Source: Nevskia sp. (lineage in GTDB: Bacteria; Pseudomonadota; Gammaproteobacteria; Nevskiales; Nevskiaceae). Taken from it: a stretch of DNA of 64,000 bases. How positions within the stretch are numbered: position 1 is the stretch's first letter; the number at the start of each line of letters is the position of its first letter. The notes below the pieces were generated by a model. It did not search any database and was not told where the DNA came from. It was given only the letters and a program-made list of their open reading frames with translations. The stretch spans positions 21,585 to 85,584 of the forward strand of contig JALNYU010000016.1 in assembly GCA_023229645.1 (NCBI GenBank), read 5' to 3'. The position numbers and the translations under genes were made by a program. Of this stretch, positions 52,035 to 61,425 are shown in pieces.

Positions 52035-53059
52035 TGTGTCGTCGCGTCGGCTCGAATCTCAGCTGTTGCCCGGGTCTCTGGACGAATCCCCAATCGCGCA
52101 AATAGCGCGCGATCACGCTCGTTCTGCGGATTTTGTGTCGTTAGCAAGCGCTCACCATAAAAAATAGAATTCGCGCCGGCGAAAAAACTCAGTGCTTGGA
52201 CTTCGTCACTCATCCTCGTCCGCCCCGCTGACAGCCGAACGTAGCTGCGTGGCATTAGTATTCGCGCGACGGCGATAACGCGGACAAACGCTAGGCCATC
52301 AAGCGGCGGCGCATCCGCCAGCGGCGTGCCCTCTACCGCAACCAATTCGTTAATGGGGACCGATTCCGGATGCTGCGGAAGGTTTGCCAACGCCCGCAAA
52401 AATTCCACGCGATCGACTTCTGATTCACCCATGCCGACGATCCCTCCGCAACAGACTTTCAGGCCAGCATCGCGAACATTACGCAACGTCTCCAAGCGGT
52501 CGTCGAACGTCCGGGTGCTGATGATCTCCGGATAATATTCGGGTGCCGTGTCAAGATTATGATTGTAATAATCGAGTCCGGCTTCGGCGAGATTTTGGGC
52601 TTGATTCGGCTTCAGCATGCCGAGCGTTACGCATGTTTCTAGGCCCAGCGCTTTTACCTCGCGCACCATCTCCGCAACTTTCTCGATGTCCCGATCCTTC
52701 GGGGCACGCCAAGCGGCGCCCATACAAAACCGCGTGGCGCCGTTTGCTTTGGCGTCCAATGCGGCACGCTTTACTTCGTCCAAGGGCAATAAGGGCTCGC
52801 TTTTTAGTCCGGTATTAAAGCGCGCACTTTGCGGGCAATAGGCGCAATCCTCTGGGCAAGCGCCGGTCTTAATCGACAACAGCGTCGAGAGCTGGACCGT
52901 ATTGGGCTCAAAGTGCCGGCGATGGACGCTCTGCGCTCGGAATATCAAATCGTTGAATGGCAATGCGAATAAAGCCGCAATCTCGTCAGAGGCCCAATCA
53001 TGACGAAGATCATCGTTGCAGCCTAACGCCTCGTTCGATACCCGCGCTTCAACCTGCAT
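52031..53059 (-). CDS. bioB: Biotin synthase
   Basis: 342 residues from ATG 53059; GTG 53110 would add 17 poorly conserved residues. Radical-SAM cluster Cys68, Cys72 and Cys75 in GACPEDCAYC, then FCMGAAWRAPKDRD, YNHNLDTAPEYY, VCCGGIVGMGE with the second-cluster Cys, and RLSAGRTRM with the conserved Arg. It inserts sulfur into dethiobiotin. First gene of bioB-bioF-bioD, under a BirA-like operator. Confidence 0.96.
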   Translation of the reverse strand: MQVEARVSNEALGCNDDLRHDWASDEIAALFALPFNDLIFRAQSVHRRHFEPNTVQLSTLLSIKTGACPEDCAYCPQSARFNTGLKSEPLLPLDEVKRAALDAKANGATRFCMGAAWRAPKDRDIEKVAEMVREVKALGLETCVTLGMLKPNQAQNLAEAGLDYYNHNLDTAPEYYPEIISTRTFDDRLETLRNVRDAGLKVCCGGIVGMGESEVDRVEFLRALANLPQHPESVPINELVAVEGTPLADAPPLDGLAFVRVIAVARILMPRSYVRLSAGRTRMSDEVQALSFFAGANSIFYGERLLTTQNPQNERDRALFARLGIRPETRATAEIRADATTQ

Positions 53060-53113
53060 ATGCCTATCCGTCGGTAAATGTCGATGTGCGCAGTTTTCCG
53101 CTCGCGCCACGCC

Positions 53114-53147
53114 CTGTCAACTGTTTCCGTGTTAATACGGTTTACAG
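53114..53147 (-). promoter_or_regulatory. Putative BirA operator of bioBFD
   Basis: On the minus strand CTGTAAACC (53147-53139), 16 bp, AGTTGACAG (53122-53114). This matches the TTGTAAACC / GGTTTACAA BirA half-sites in eight and six of nine positions. The right half overlaps a perfect TTGACA, a possible -35 box. Confidence 0.5.
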
Positions 53148-53674
53148 ACTCGATGCCGCATTGGCCGACCGCCGCATCTACAGCCTGCACTGTTTTCATG
53201 TCGCTTCAGATCAAATAAGCGCACACGCCGACGCCCTCCATGTCCGGCGACTATCCGCTAAATAGAATTTTACAAATTTAGCGGGCTGCCGCTATCAGCT
53301 GCCTAAAACGATGACGAATCGACGATTAGCCAGGTTTGTAAGGTTTTTCACTGTCTTTTTTGTACTTACACTTGCCTTACAAACGGGCTAAAACGCTTTT
53401 TAATCCAGCGTTGGCGAATGCTTTTACTGTGTTTGCGCAAAATCAAGACGCGCCGCCAAAATCAGCTGGTGATTCAGATTCCACTCGCTGACAATGTCGA
53501 TTGGATTGAACATTTAGCCATCAAGCGATAACGAAAGCATGCAGTTTGCATCGTTATTCTGATATTGTGCGCAAAATCACAGTTCAATTGATTCCTAAGC
53601 GGCGGAATCTTCGAGCAGTCGGTTGGATCTCGCCTTATCACTTATCACTTACCTCCAATAATTCGGAGTCTCCA
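53148..53674. other. Intergenic region between bioB and the winged-helix gene
   Basis: No gene is supported. The stretch 53270-53410 is AT-rich for this genome. It carries a perfect 10-bp inverted repeat (GTTTGTAAGG 53334-53343 with CCTTACAAAC 53375-53384, 31 bp apart). No clear promoter boxes for the winged-helix gene. Confidence 0.45.
53334..53384. repeat. 10-bp inverted repeat, 31-bp spacing
   Basis: GTTTGTAAGG and CCTTACAAAC are exact complements separated by an AT-rich spacer. The distance of four helical turns between centres suits a looping or tetrameric regulator; a terminator is unlikely because of the long loop. Confidence 0.6.
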
Positions 53675-54274
53675 TTGAAGACGTTGAAAGCTGCCGATAA
53701 AAAGGCAACCAGTTCCAAAGTGCAAAAAACGGCAAAAGGCGGCAAGGCTGCGCGTAAAAAGCGCCAGACTGGCGTTCGTGGTCGGGTGCTCGAAATTCTG
53801 GCAGCCGGTCCGCGCTCCAGCGCCGAGTTGGTTACCGAAGGCGGCTTCTCCACGGCCTCGCTCTATCTGAATCTGAAATCTCTGAAAGACGACGGCCTCG
53901 TTGAATCAGAGCGCGACGGTCGGGTCGTTATGATCCGCCTCAGCGGCAAAGCAGCAAGCAGCAAGCCGGCACCTGCTGCGAAGCCGGTCGCCGCTAAACC
54001 GATCGAAGGCGTTGTTGTCAGTGCCCCGGTAGAAGTCATCGACGAACCGGCCGCTGAGGCGCCGAAACGCAATGCGGTGGTCTTGGCGTATGTCCCGCGT
54101 GATCTGCATGAAGCGCTGGACGGCGTTACGCGCCGGCTCTCGCCGATTGAAGGAACGCAGGAAAAACTGATGGTGCTCGACCGCCTCGCACGTTCGCTGC
54201 CGACACCAGTCGCCAGCGTCCTGCGCAGCATCATGGACGACGTTGCGCGCCTATCAGAAGACGTTGCAGCATAA
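53675..54274 (+). CDS. Basic winged-helix DNA-binding protein of unknown role
   Basis: 199 residues from TTG 53675, with GGAG six bases upstream. The Lys/Ala-rich N-terminus (KAADKKATSSKVQKTAKGG) resembles histone H1-like tails. Then a winged helix: VLEILAAGPRSSAELVTEG, STASLYLNLKSLKDDGLVE and SERDGRVVMIRLSG as the wing. A Pro/Ala/Lys linker precedes a helical C-terminus (VLAYVPRDLHEALDGVTRRL; MVLDRLARSLPTPVASVLRS). I do not recognise the family. It may be a nucleoid-associated protein or a local regulator. Longer versions start upstream in frame but lack a ribosome-binding site. Confidence 0.75.
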   Translation: MKTLKAADKKATSSKVQKTAKGGKAARKKRQTGVRGRVLEILAAGPRSSAELVTEGGFSTASLYLNLKSLKDDGLVESERDGRVVMIRLSGKAASSKPAPAAKPVAAKPIEGVVVSAPVEVIDEPAAEAPKRNAVVLAYVPRDLHEALDGVTRRLSPIEGTQEKLMVLDRLARSLPTPVASVLRSIMDDVARLSEDVAA

Positions 54275-54374
54275 ACAGCATCGTCGGCGGCACCGGTCTC
54301 TGGCATCTGCCGTAGCGCTTCGCCGTCTGCACTTTTCGAACTCCATTTCCCCGTAGAATGGCTTCGAATTTGTA

Positions 54375-54408
54375 AATAGCCCCAGTGGCACACGCTGCTG
54401 GGGCTATT
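54375..54408. repeat. 11-bp hairpin in the comF leader
   Basis: AATAGCCCCAG (54375-54385) pairs exactly with CTGGGGCTATT (54398-54408), loop 12. It lies 19 bp downstream of a TAGAAT (-10-like, 54356) and 39 bp before comF. No T-run follows on the plus strand. Confidence 0.6.
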
Positions 54409-54447
54409 GCGAAAGCAACTGTGGGATCTGCTCGTCGAGGGAACGAC

Positions 54448-55152
54448 GTGCTTTATTACTTGGAACAAAAGCAGCGCTCAGCCCGATTGCAATGGCCGAC
54501 GCCATGTCTTTTTTGCGGGCGCGCGGCGCTCCAACCCCGTCTGTGTGCCGGTTGCACGGAATCTTTGCCGTGGAATAGACAGGCGTGCCCCGTCTGCGCG
54601 TTGCCGCAGACGACCCTCGTCCCCCATCGATGTGCCGCCTGCTCGGCACGCGCCCCTAGTTTTGATGCGGCGTGGTCAGCTTTCCGCTACGAGGCGCCGA
54701 TTGAACGGGCGATACACGGCCTCAAATACCATGCGAAATTCCATCTTGGCGCGTTATTGGGCGGAATCATGGCAATGCAAGCGGCGCAAAGACCTGGGGC
54801 GCTGCCGCAATTACTCATTCCAGTGCCATTACACTCGACACGTCTGCGCTGGCGCGGTTACAACCAAGCGCTGGAATTGGCGCGTGGGGCTAAGCAGCAC
54901 GCCGAAATCGACGTCGATGCTGACGCCATTCGCCGCGTTCGCGCAACCGCCGACCAAATCGGAAAAACCGCCCGCGAACGCGCAAAAAATATCGTCGGCG
55001 CTTTTGTCGCAACGCGCGATCTACGGGGTTTGCACGTCGCGATTATTGATGACGTGATGACTACCGGTAGCACCGTTGGTGAGGTGGCCAGAATCTGTCG
55101 CGATGCTGGCGCCGGACTGATCGAAGTTTGGACGGTGGCGCGTGCGCCATGA
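54448..55152 (+). CDS. comF: ComF family protein (phosphoribosyltransferase fold)
   Basis: 234 residues from GTG 54448, with GAGGGA about six bases upstream; GTG 54385 is an alternative. Two zinc-finger-like Cys pairs (CLFCG/CAGC and CPVCA/CAAC), then a PRTase domain: LIPVPLHSTRLRWRGYNQALELAR, RVRATADQIGKTARERAKNI and VAIIDDVMTTGSTVGEVAR with the PRPP loop. ComF-like proteins act in DNA uptake with PriA-type helicases. Next to the bio cluster, as in many gammaproteobacteria. Confidence 0.9.
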   Translation: MLYYLEQKQRSARLQWPTPCLFCGRAALQPRLCAGCTESLPWNRQACPVCALPQTTLVPHRCAACSARAPSFDAAWSAFRYEAPIERAIHGLKYHAKFHLGALLGGIMAMQAAQRPGALPQLLIPVPLHSTRLRWRGYNQALELARGAKQHAEIDVDADAIRRVRATADQIGKTARERAKNIVGAFVATRDLRGLHVAIIDDVMTTGSTVGEVARICRDAGAGLIEVWTVARAP

Positions 55153-55169
55153 GGCGTGAGGCGTGCGCC

Positions 55170-56060
55170 TCAAAACCGTGCAAGTACGCTGGCCGCCAAT
55201 AGCCCGGTAAAAATCACTGCCCCTACCCGGTTATTTTGCAGAAACGCGGTGAAACAAGCCGTGCGCCCGCGGTCGCGCACCTGCCATTGCTGCATGCTGA
55301 GTAAGATCGCCGCAACGATCAGTCCGCCGAAATAGGCGCCGTGCGCCCCCGCCTTGAACCCGGCGAGCACCAGCAGTACCAGTGCAGCTGCGTTTAGCGC
55401 CGCAACTACCGCGAGATCGTAGCGGCCGAATAAGATGGCGCTGGATTTCACGCCAATCTTGCGGTCATCTTCACGATCAACCATCGCATACAACGTATCG
55501 TACGCGATAACCCAGCACAGATTGGCCGCCATCAAGAGCCCTGCCAAAGACCAATCGACCCCGCCGTTCACCGCGGCAAAGGCCATCGGAATCCCCCATG
55601 AAAACGCGATGCCGAGGTGCGCCTGCGGCAGCGCGTGATAGCGCTTAGCAAACGGATAACTCGCGGCCAGTAGCACTGCCGGAATCGATAAGAGTAGCGC
55701 CGCCGAATTCAGGCGTAGCGCCAATAACAGCGCCATAACGCACAGCGCCGCAAACAACAGTAAGGCCTCCGGTACCGACACACGGCCGGCGGCCAGGGGC
55801 CGGTTTTTGGTCCGCTCGACGTGCGGATCAAATTTCCGATCAGCAAAGTCGTTGATCACGCAGCCGGCCGAGCGCATCAATACCGTGCCAAAGACAAACA
55901 CGCCAAGAATATCCAACGGTGGGACCCCGCCGGCCGCGAACCACAATGCCCATAGCGTCGGCCATAGCAGCAAGCCGATGCCAATGGGCCGGTCCAGCCG
56001 CATCAATACGGCATAGTCAGCACAGCGAGCGCGGAATGGACGAGAAGACGGCATGGTCAA
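55170..56060 (-). CDS. ubiA: 4-hydroxybenzoate octaprenyltransferase
   Basis: 296 residues, eight to nine helices. MRLDRPIGIGLLLWPTLWAL, the first Asp-rich motif NDFADRKFDPHVERTKNRPLA, LGIAFSWGIPMAFAA and the second motif YDTLYAMVDREDDRKIGVKS. It attaches the polyprenyl tail in ubiquinone synthesis at the inner membrane. Convergent with comF; ubiC is not present here. Confidence 0.95.
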   Translation of the reverse strand: MTMPSSRPFRARCADYAVLMRLDRPIGIGLLLWPTLWALWFAAGGVPPLDILGVFVFGTVLMRSAGCVINDFADRKFDPHVERTKNRPLAAGRVSVPEALLLFAALCVMALLLALRLNSAALLLSIPAVLLAASYPFAKRYHALPQAHLGIAFSWGIPMAFAAVNGGVDWSLAGLLMAANLCWVIAYDTLYAMVDREDDRKIGVKSSAILFGRYDLAVVAALNAAALVLLVLAGFKAGAHGAYFGGLIVAAILLSMQQWQVRDRGRTACFTAFLQNNRVGAVIFTGLLAASVLARF

Positions 56061-56136
56061 AAAAGGGCGTGTACTCGCAGTAGCTTAACGGTAGATCACG
56101 ACGCTGTGCGGCGAGCCGTCCGTTCCACTTCCGATC

Positions 56137-58242
56137 TCAAACCTGCGCGTAACGCTCGGCGTCGCCGACCCAGCGTTGGATTAGCTGCCGCGCTTCGTGC
56201 GGGGACTTCAGCAACCAATCGTCTGCCAGTTTTTGCAACGGCGGAATTAGCGCAGCGTCGCGTACCGGATCGGCAATTTTGAGGCCGATGAGACCCGTCT
56301 GGCGATGGCCGAGCAGTTCGCCCGGCCCGCGCAGTTCGAGGTCTTTTTGGGCGATGACAAAGCCATCGTGGGTCGTCCGCATCACGTCCAAACGCGCACG
56401 TGCCGCCTCACCGAGCGGCGGCTGATAGAGCAACAGACACTGGCTGGCTTGCGCACCGCGACCGACGCGCCCGCGCAACTGATGCAATTGCGAAAGGCCC
56501 AGGCGCTCAGCATTGTCGATAATCATGATGCTGGCGTTGGGGACATCGACCCCGACCTCGATCACCGTCGTCGCGACCAATAGCTGCGTGGCGCCACTCT
56601 GAAATGCCCGCATCTGCGCGTCTTTGTCGCCCTGCTTTAATCGGCCATGAACCAGGCCGACGTGCAGTTCCGGCAGCTCTTCGCGCAGCTGCCGATACGT
56701 TTCTTCCGCCGCCTGCGCTTGCAGCTGATCGGATTCCTCAATCAACGTGCAAACCCAGTACGCCTGTCGGCCGGCTCGGCATGCTTCGCCGATGCGCGAC
56801 AACACTTCGCCGCGACGTTCGTTACTCAATGCCGCCGTCTGCACCGGCGTGCGCCCCGGCGGCAGTTCATCGATGACCGAAACATCAAGGTCCGCGTAAA
56901 CGGTCTGCGCCAAAGTGCGCGGAATGGGCGTCGCCGACATGATCAACTGGTGCGGCGCAACGCCGGCCGGGCCTTTGTCACGCAAGGCCATGCGCTGGCC
57001 GACACCAAAACGATGCTGCTCGTCGATTACAATTAGCCCCAGCTTCTTGAATCGAACCTCGCTCTGAAACACCGCGTGGGTACCAACCCAAACCCGTGTT
57101 TCACCGCTGGCCGCGCGCCGCATCGCCTCGTCCTTTTCGCTTTTTTTGAGCTTGCCCGATAGCATCCCGACGTCGACCCCCATCGGCGCCAACCAGCCAG
57201 CCAGCGTTCGCATGTGCTGTTCAGCCAATAGTTCAGTCGGCGCCATTAATACCGCTTGCATGCCGCCGAGTGCGCAGCCCAACATCGCTGCCGCCGCGAC
57301 GATGGTTTTGCCAGAACCAACGTCGCCTTGAATGAGCCGCAGCATCGGCCGCCCAAGATCGAGATCATGGGCGATTTCAGCGATCACCCGGCGTTGCGCG
57401 CCGGTTAGCGCGAACGGCAATTTTTCCTGCAGGCTAGCGGTGGCCGGCAATACATGCTCGATACGCGCGCCCGGCGCATTTTTGATTTGCTTGCGCAGCA
57501 AGCGCATGCAGAGCTGATGCGCGAGGAGTTCTTCGCGGATCAGGCGCAGCTGCGCCGGGTGGCGTTCCAGAAGTAGATCGCCCAGATCACGGCCGTCGGG
57601 CTCGTGCAGCGTCCGCAGCGCGCTGAGCGTTCCCGGCTCTGGGACACCGGGCAAGGAAAAAGAAAATGCTGGTTCGTGCTGCGCAACATCCAGGGCTTGC
57701 TTGATCAATGCCCGCAGCCGCGTTTGCGTTAAGCCAGCAACCACCGGATAAATTGGCGTCAGGTGTTCTTCGGGCGGCAGTTGTGCGGCGCTCTCTGCAA
57801 CTCGGTATTCAGGATGAATGATCTCCGGGCCGTTCATGCCTTCACGAACAGTACCGAATGCGCGCACCCATACGCCTTCGACAAGCGTATTTTTTTGCAC
57901 TTCATTGAAATGAAAGAAACGCAGCAAGGCGCTCGCCTTGCCGTCATCAATCACTACTCGCAGTGCACGCTTCGGTGCATTGCGAACTTCGGCGGTAACG
58001 ACGCGGCCGCAGACCAGCACCTCATCGCCAGCCTTCACCGTATTCAGCGGCAGAATGCGGCGCCGATCTTCGTAACGGCTCGGCAGATGGAATAGCAGAT
58101 CGCGCACCTGGGTTAAACCCAGTGCGCGCAGCTTTAGCGCGACAGCAGGCCCGGCGCCTTTGAGATAGGCGACTTCGGTTGCCAGCGTCAGCGCCGGCTT
58201 GCCGCCGCCGCTGCGCACCCTCGCCGACGCCGCTCCTGCCAT
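56137..58242 (-). CDS. recG: ATP-dependent DNA helicase RecG
   Basis: 701 residues. N-terminal wedge/OB domain (VLVCGRVVTAEVRNAPKRAL), helicase motif I LIQGDVGSGKTIVAAAAM, Ia LMAPTELLAEQH, DEQH box LIVIDEQHRFGVGQR, motif III MSATPIPRTL, V ATTVIEVGVDVPNAS and VI QLRGRVGRG. It remodels stalled forks and recombination intermediates. 32 bp after ridA in a spoT-ridA-recG unit. Confidence 0.97.
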   Translation of the reverse strand: MAGAASARVRSGGGKPALTLATEVAYLKGAGPAVALKLRALGLTQVRDLLFHLPSRYEDRRRILPLNTVKAGDEVLVCGRVVTAEVRNAPKRALRVVIDDGKASALLRFFHFNEVQKNTLVEGVWVRAFGTVREGMNGPEIIHPEYRVAESAAQLPPEEHLTPIYPVVAGLTQTRLRALIKQALDVAQHEPAFSFSLPGVPEPGTLSALRTLHEPDGRDLGDLLLERHPAQLRLIREELLAHQLCMRLLRKQIKNAPGARIEHVLPATASLQEKLPFALTGAQRRVIAEIAHDLDLGRPMLRLIQGDVGSGKTIVAAAAMLGCALGGMQAVLMAPTELLAEQHMRTLAGWLAPMGVDVGMLSGKLKKSEKDEAMRRAASGETRVWVGTHAVFQSEVRFKKLGLIVIDEQHRFGVGQRMALRDKGPAGVAPHQLIMSATPIPRTLAQTVYADLDVSVIDELPPGRTPVQTAALSNERRGEVLSRIGEACRAGRQAYWVCTLIEESDQLQAQAAEETYRQLREELPELHVGLVHGRLKQGDKDAQMRAFQSGATQLLVATTVIEVGVDVPNASIMIIDNAERLGLSQLHQLRGRVGRGAQASQCLLLYQPPLGEAARARLDVMRTTHDGFVIAQKDLELRGPGELLGHRQTGLIGLKIADPVRDAALIPPLQKLADDWLLKSPHEARQLIQRWVGDAERYAQV

Positions 58243-58274
58243 ACTCTGCGGATCCGCGGGCGGTTACGTTGTGG

Positions 58275-58658
58275 CTACTCAAGCACCATAATCGCGTCGG
58301 CTTCGATCCGCGCGCCACGCGGCAACGCCGCCACGCCAATCGCCGCACGCGCCGGATACGGCTGGACGAAATATTCGATCATGATCTCATTGACCTTGGG
58401 AAATTGAACGAGATCGGTCAGGAATAGGTTGAGCTTCGCAATATCCTTCAAACCGCCGCCTGCGGCCTCTGCAACCGCGCGCAGATTACGAAATACCTGA
58501 TGAATTTCGTCTTCAATCGTTGCGTTGACCATCGTCATCGACTTCGGATCAAGCGGAATCTGCCCAGACAAATACACAGTATTGCCGCACTTGACCGCTT
58601 GCGAGTACGGGCCGATCGCTGCTGGCGCTTGGTCGGTGTGTATGATTTGACGCGTCAT
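58275..58658 (-). CDS. ridA: RidA family reactive imine/enamine deaminase
   Basis: 127 residues. IHTDQAPAAIGPYSQAVKCG, VYLSGQIPLDP, the substrate Arg in VFRNLRAVAEAAGG, and the C-terminal PARAAIGVAALPRGARIEADAI with the conserved Arg and Glu. It hydrolyses reactive 2-aminoacrylate-type intermediates from PLP enzymes. It lies between spoT and recG. Confidence 0.96.
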   Translation of the reverse strand: MTRQIIHTDQAPAAIGPYSQAVKCGNTVYLSGQIPLDPKSMTMVNATIEDEIHQVFRNLRAVAEAAGGGLKDIAKLNLFLTDLVQFPKVNEIMIEYFVQPYPARAAIGVAALPRGARIEADAIMVLE

Positions 58659-58774
58659 TTCTGCCTCATGGCGTATAGATAGACGCGCAATATCGCCGGT
58701 TGCGTGTGTTTACGCCAGCCCCACAGCAGCCGCTGATAATTGACCTCGATACCGGCCTGGGCGGCCAGCGCGCG

Positions 58775-60958
58775 CTACGTGCGCGTAACCCGTTGCACCG
58801 GCTCAACGCGGCGCAGACGCCGCAGTACCCGCGCCAAGTGAACCCGATCACGAACCGTGATTACAAAGCGCATTTCCAGCGCGGTTTCGCTGCTATTGCG
58901 CTCCGGCATTTGAACATTTTCGATGCTGGCGCCGGCGTTGGAGATTTCACCGGCGACATTCGCCAGTAAACCGCGGCGATTCTCGGCTTTCAGCTTCAGC
59001 TCAACCAAAAAATCGCCCTGAACACTTGGCGCCCAGATCAGCGGCACACGCTCTTGTGAGGCACCTTTTCGCGTCTGCACGTGCTTACAGTCGAGCCGAT
59101 GCACAACAATGCCGCGACCTACGCTGACGTAGCCGCATATTTCGTCGCCCGGAATCGGTCGGCAGCATTTGGCGTAGTCGATGACCAGGCCTTCGGTTCC
59201 TTCAACCGCCAACGGAACGCTCTCACCGGGGATCGTCGTCTGGTTAGGGTCGGGCAAGAAATGTCGAGCGACCAACGGCGCGAGGCGGCTGCCGGTCCCG
59301 ATCGAGATATAAAGCTCCTCGATGTCCTGCAGACCAAATGCCTTCAGCACCGCTTCGGTCGATTCTTCTTTCAGCACCGTCAGCGGCACATTTAACTCGC
59401 GCAAGGCGATTTCCAATAAGCGCCGCCCGAGTCGAATCGCTTCATCTTCGCGCTGATTTTTCAAGAAATTACGGATATGCGTACGCGCTTTCGCGGTCTT
59501 GACGTAATTCAGCCACGCCGCATTCGGACGCGCGTGCCGCGCCGTGATGATCTCGACCGTCTGGCCGTTCTTTAGCGGCGTATTGAGCGGTTCAAGCTGC
59601 TGATCAATGCGCGCTGCGACGCAGTGATCGCCCAGCTCGGAATGTACCGAATAAGCGAAATCAACGGTGGTCGCTCCACGCGGCAGTTGCCGGATGTGCC
59701 CTTTTGGCGTGAAAACGTAAACCTCGTCCGGGAACAGATCAACTTTGACGTTTTCGATGAAATCAAGCGGCGCGGCGCCGGATTGTGTCTCGAACAAGTT
59801 GCTAAGCCACTCGCGGGCGCGCACCTGTGGCGCGCCTTGGTCGTTGCGCGAAATCTGGCCTTTGCCTTCGAGCTTGTACTGCCAATGCGCAGCAATGCCG
59901 TTCTCGGCAATATGGTGCATATCGCGCGTACGGATTTGCACCTCAATTTTACGCCCTTGTGGCCCGATACACGTCGTATGCACCGACTGATAGCCGTTGA
60001 CTTTGGGGTTGGCGATGAAGTCATTAAACAGCGAAGAAATCGGCCGATAGACGTGATGCACAACGCCGAGTGCGCGATAGCAGTCATCGACTTTGGAAAC
60101 CAGAATTCGGAACCCGAGCAAATCCATGACGTCGAGAAACCGCAGCCGCTTCCGCTGCATTTTCTCGTAAATACCGTAAAGATTTTTCTGTCTGCCGACA
60201 ACGCTTGCACCAATGCCTTCTTCGCGCAGCGAGCGCTCCAGCTTGTGCTCAATCTCTTTGATCAGGCCTTTTGTATTGCCAAGACGGTCGTTAACCGCCT
60301 TGCGGAAAACTTCATATCGGTTCGGGTATAGGTTGTGGAAGCTGAGATCTTCCAACTCCATCCGCAGCGTATTGATACCCAGCCGCTGCGCAATCGGCGC
60401 GTAGATTTCCAGCGTTTCTCGGGCGACGCGGCGGCGCTTTGCCGGCTCGACACCGTCCAACGTTCGCACGTTGTGCAAGCGGTCGGCGAGCTTAACCAGA
60501 ATAACGCGGAGGTCCTGCGCCATTGCCAACAGCAGCTTGCGTACGCTTTCTGCTTGGCGCTCTGCACGAGACATGCCTTCGACTTTCTGAAACTTTGAAA
60601 CGCCGTCGACTAATTCCGAAACATCGCGGCCAAATAAGCGCGCGATCTCTTCCTTATCTACCGGGGTATCTTCAATAACGTCGTGCAAAATCGCGGCGCA
60701 GATTGTCGTTGAGTCCAAACGCATTTCGGCGAGGATGCGGGCGACAGCGAGCGGATGGTAGATGTACGGTTCGCCGCTAGAGCGATTTTGCCCCGCATGC
60801 ATGCGCGCGCCGAACTCGTGCGCGCGACGCACCTCTGAAATCTGCGCCGCCGGCAGATAATCGTCGAGTACGCGCGTCAATGCGTCTATGCCGTACTCGC
60901 GTGCGACACGCTGAGTCCGGATCGCGGTGCCGATGCGCTGGATAACCGGGAAGTCCAT
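58775..60958 (-). CDS. spoT: Bifunctional (p)ppGpp synthetase/hydrolase
   Basis: 727 residues. The HD hydrolase domain is intact (EPYIYHPLAVARILAEM, ILHDVIEDT, VKLADRLHN). The synthetase domain has FRILVSKVDDCYRALG, NGYQSVHTTCIGPQGRKIEVQIRT with Glu in EVQIRT, suggesting activity. TGS (VYVFTPKGHIRQLPRGATTVDFAY landmark), a helical region, a zinc-type CCRPIPGDEICGYVS and a C-terminal ACT domain follow. It sets alarmone levels. In the gmk-rpoZ-spoT neighbourhood, 117 bp upstream of ridA. Confidence 0.97.
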   Translation of the reverse strand: MDFPVIQRIGTAIRTQRVAREYGIDALTRVLDDYLPAAQISEVRRAHEFGARMHAGQNRSSGEPYIYHPLAVARILAEMRLDSTTICAAILHDVIEDTPVDKEEIARLFGRDVSELVDGVSKFQKVEGMSRAERQAESVRKLLLAMAQDLRVILVKLADRLHNVRTLDGVEPAKRRRVARETLEIYAPIAQRLGINTLRMELEDLSFHNLYPNRYEVFRKAVNDRLGNTKGLIKEIEHKLERSLREEGIGASVVGRQKNLYGIYEKMQRKRLRFLDVMDLLGFRILVSKVDDCYRALGVVHHVYRPISSLFNDFIANPKVNGYQSVHTTCIGPQGRKIEVQIRTRDMHHIAENGIAAHWQYKLEGKGQISRNDQGAPQVRAREWLSNLFETQSGAAPLDFIENVKVDLFPDEVYVFTPKGHIRQLPRGATTVDFAYSVHSELGDHCVAARIDQQLEPLNTPLKNGQTVEIITARHARPNAAWLNYVKTAKARTHIRNFLKNQREDEAIRLGRRLLEIALRELNVPLTVLKEESTEAVLKAFGLQDIEELYISIGTGSRLAPLVARHFLPDPNQTTIPGESVPLAVEGTEGLVIDYAKCCRPIPGDEICGYVSVGRGIVVHRLDCKHVQTRKGASQERVPLIWAPSVQGDFLVELKLKAENRRGLLANVAGEISNAGASIENVQMPERNSSETALEMRFVITVRDRVHLARVLRRLRRVEPVQRVTRT

Positions 60959-61049
60959 GGTTCAGTATAGACTGCAATAGCCGTCCACAGTCCAGATTTA
61001 TCTGCGTGGATTTTGAATACTTTGAAACCTTTTCCGATGAATCTCAGGC

Positions 61050-61079
61050 AAAAAAAAGGGACCTGTCGGCCCCTTTTTT
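61050..61079 (-). terminator. Intrinsic terminator after rpoZ
   Basis: Stem GGG-CC (61058-61063) with GG-CCC (61068-61073), one A-C mismatch, loop TGTC, followed on the minus strand by eight T. It separates rpoZ from spoT. Confidence 0.8.
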
Positions 61080-61106
61080 AGGTAGTCACTCAGACCTCAA
61101 CGCTTT

Positions 61107-61370
61107 TTAAAGATCAAAGCTCGGGTCTAGTGCTTCCAGTTCCATCTTGGGCTGCTGGATAGCGGGCAGATCAGCCTCGGTCAGCACGGTGGTGCTGACG
61201 AAACCATCAGCAATTTCCTTCAAGCTCAACACGGTTGACTTGTGATTGCTCCACGGCAGTTTTGCTTCTGCGCCGCGGGCGAGCTGGCGCGCCCGTTTGG
61301 CTGCAACCAGAGTCAGTTCAAACTGATTCGGGATACGCGCCAGGCAATCTTCAACGGTTACTCGTGCCAT
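61107..61370 (-). CDS. rpoZ: RNA polymerase subunit omega
   Basis: 87 residues. ARVTVEDCLARIPNQFELTLVAAKRARQLARG at the start (landmark of MYxx-type omega), then VLSLKEIADGFV. It helps assemble and stabilise the beta-prime subunit and mediates ppGpp effects. It follows gmk by 55 bp and is closed by a terminator. Confidence 0.97.
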   Translation of the reverse strand: MARVTVEDCLARIPNQFELTLVAAKRARQLARGAEAKLPWSNHKSTVLSLKEIADGFVSTTVLTEADLPAIQQPKMELEALDPSFDL

Positions 61371-61425
61371 AGGAATTGTGCTCGCACTACTGATGGAACC
61401 TAGGATTCTAGCAGAATGCAGGCTG

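Noticed and set aside
60964..60969. TATACT box giving a leaderless spoT mRNA
   Set aside because: The -10 would place the start exactly at the ATG, but no -35 is found at a usual distance; evidence is too thin.
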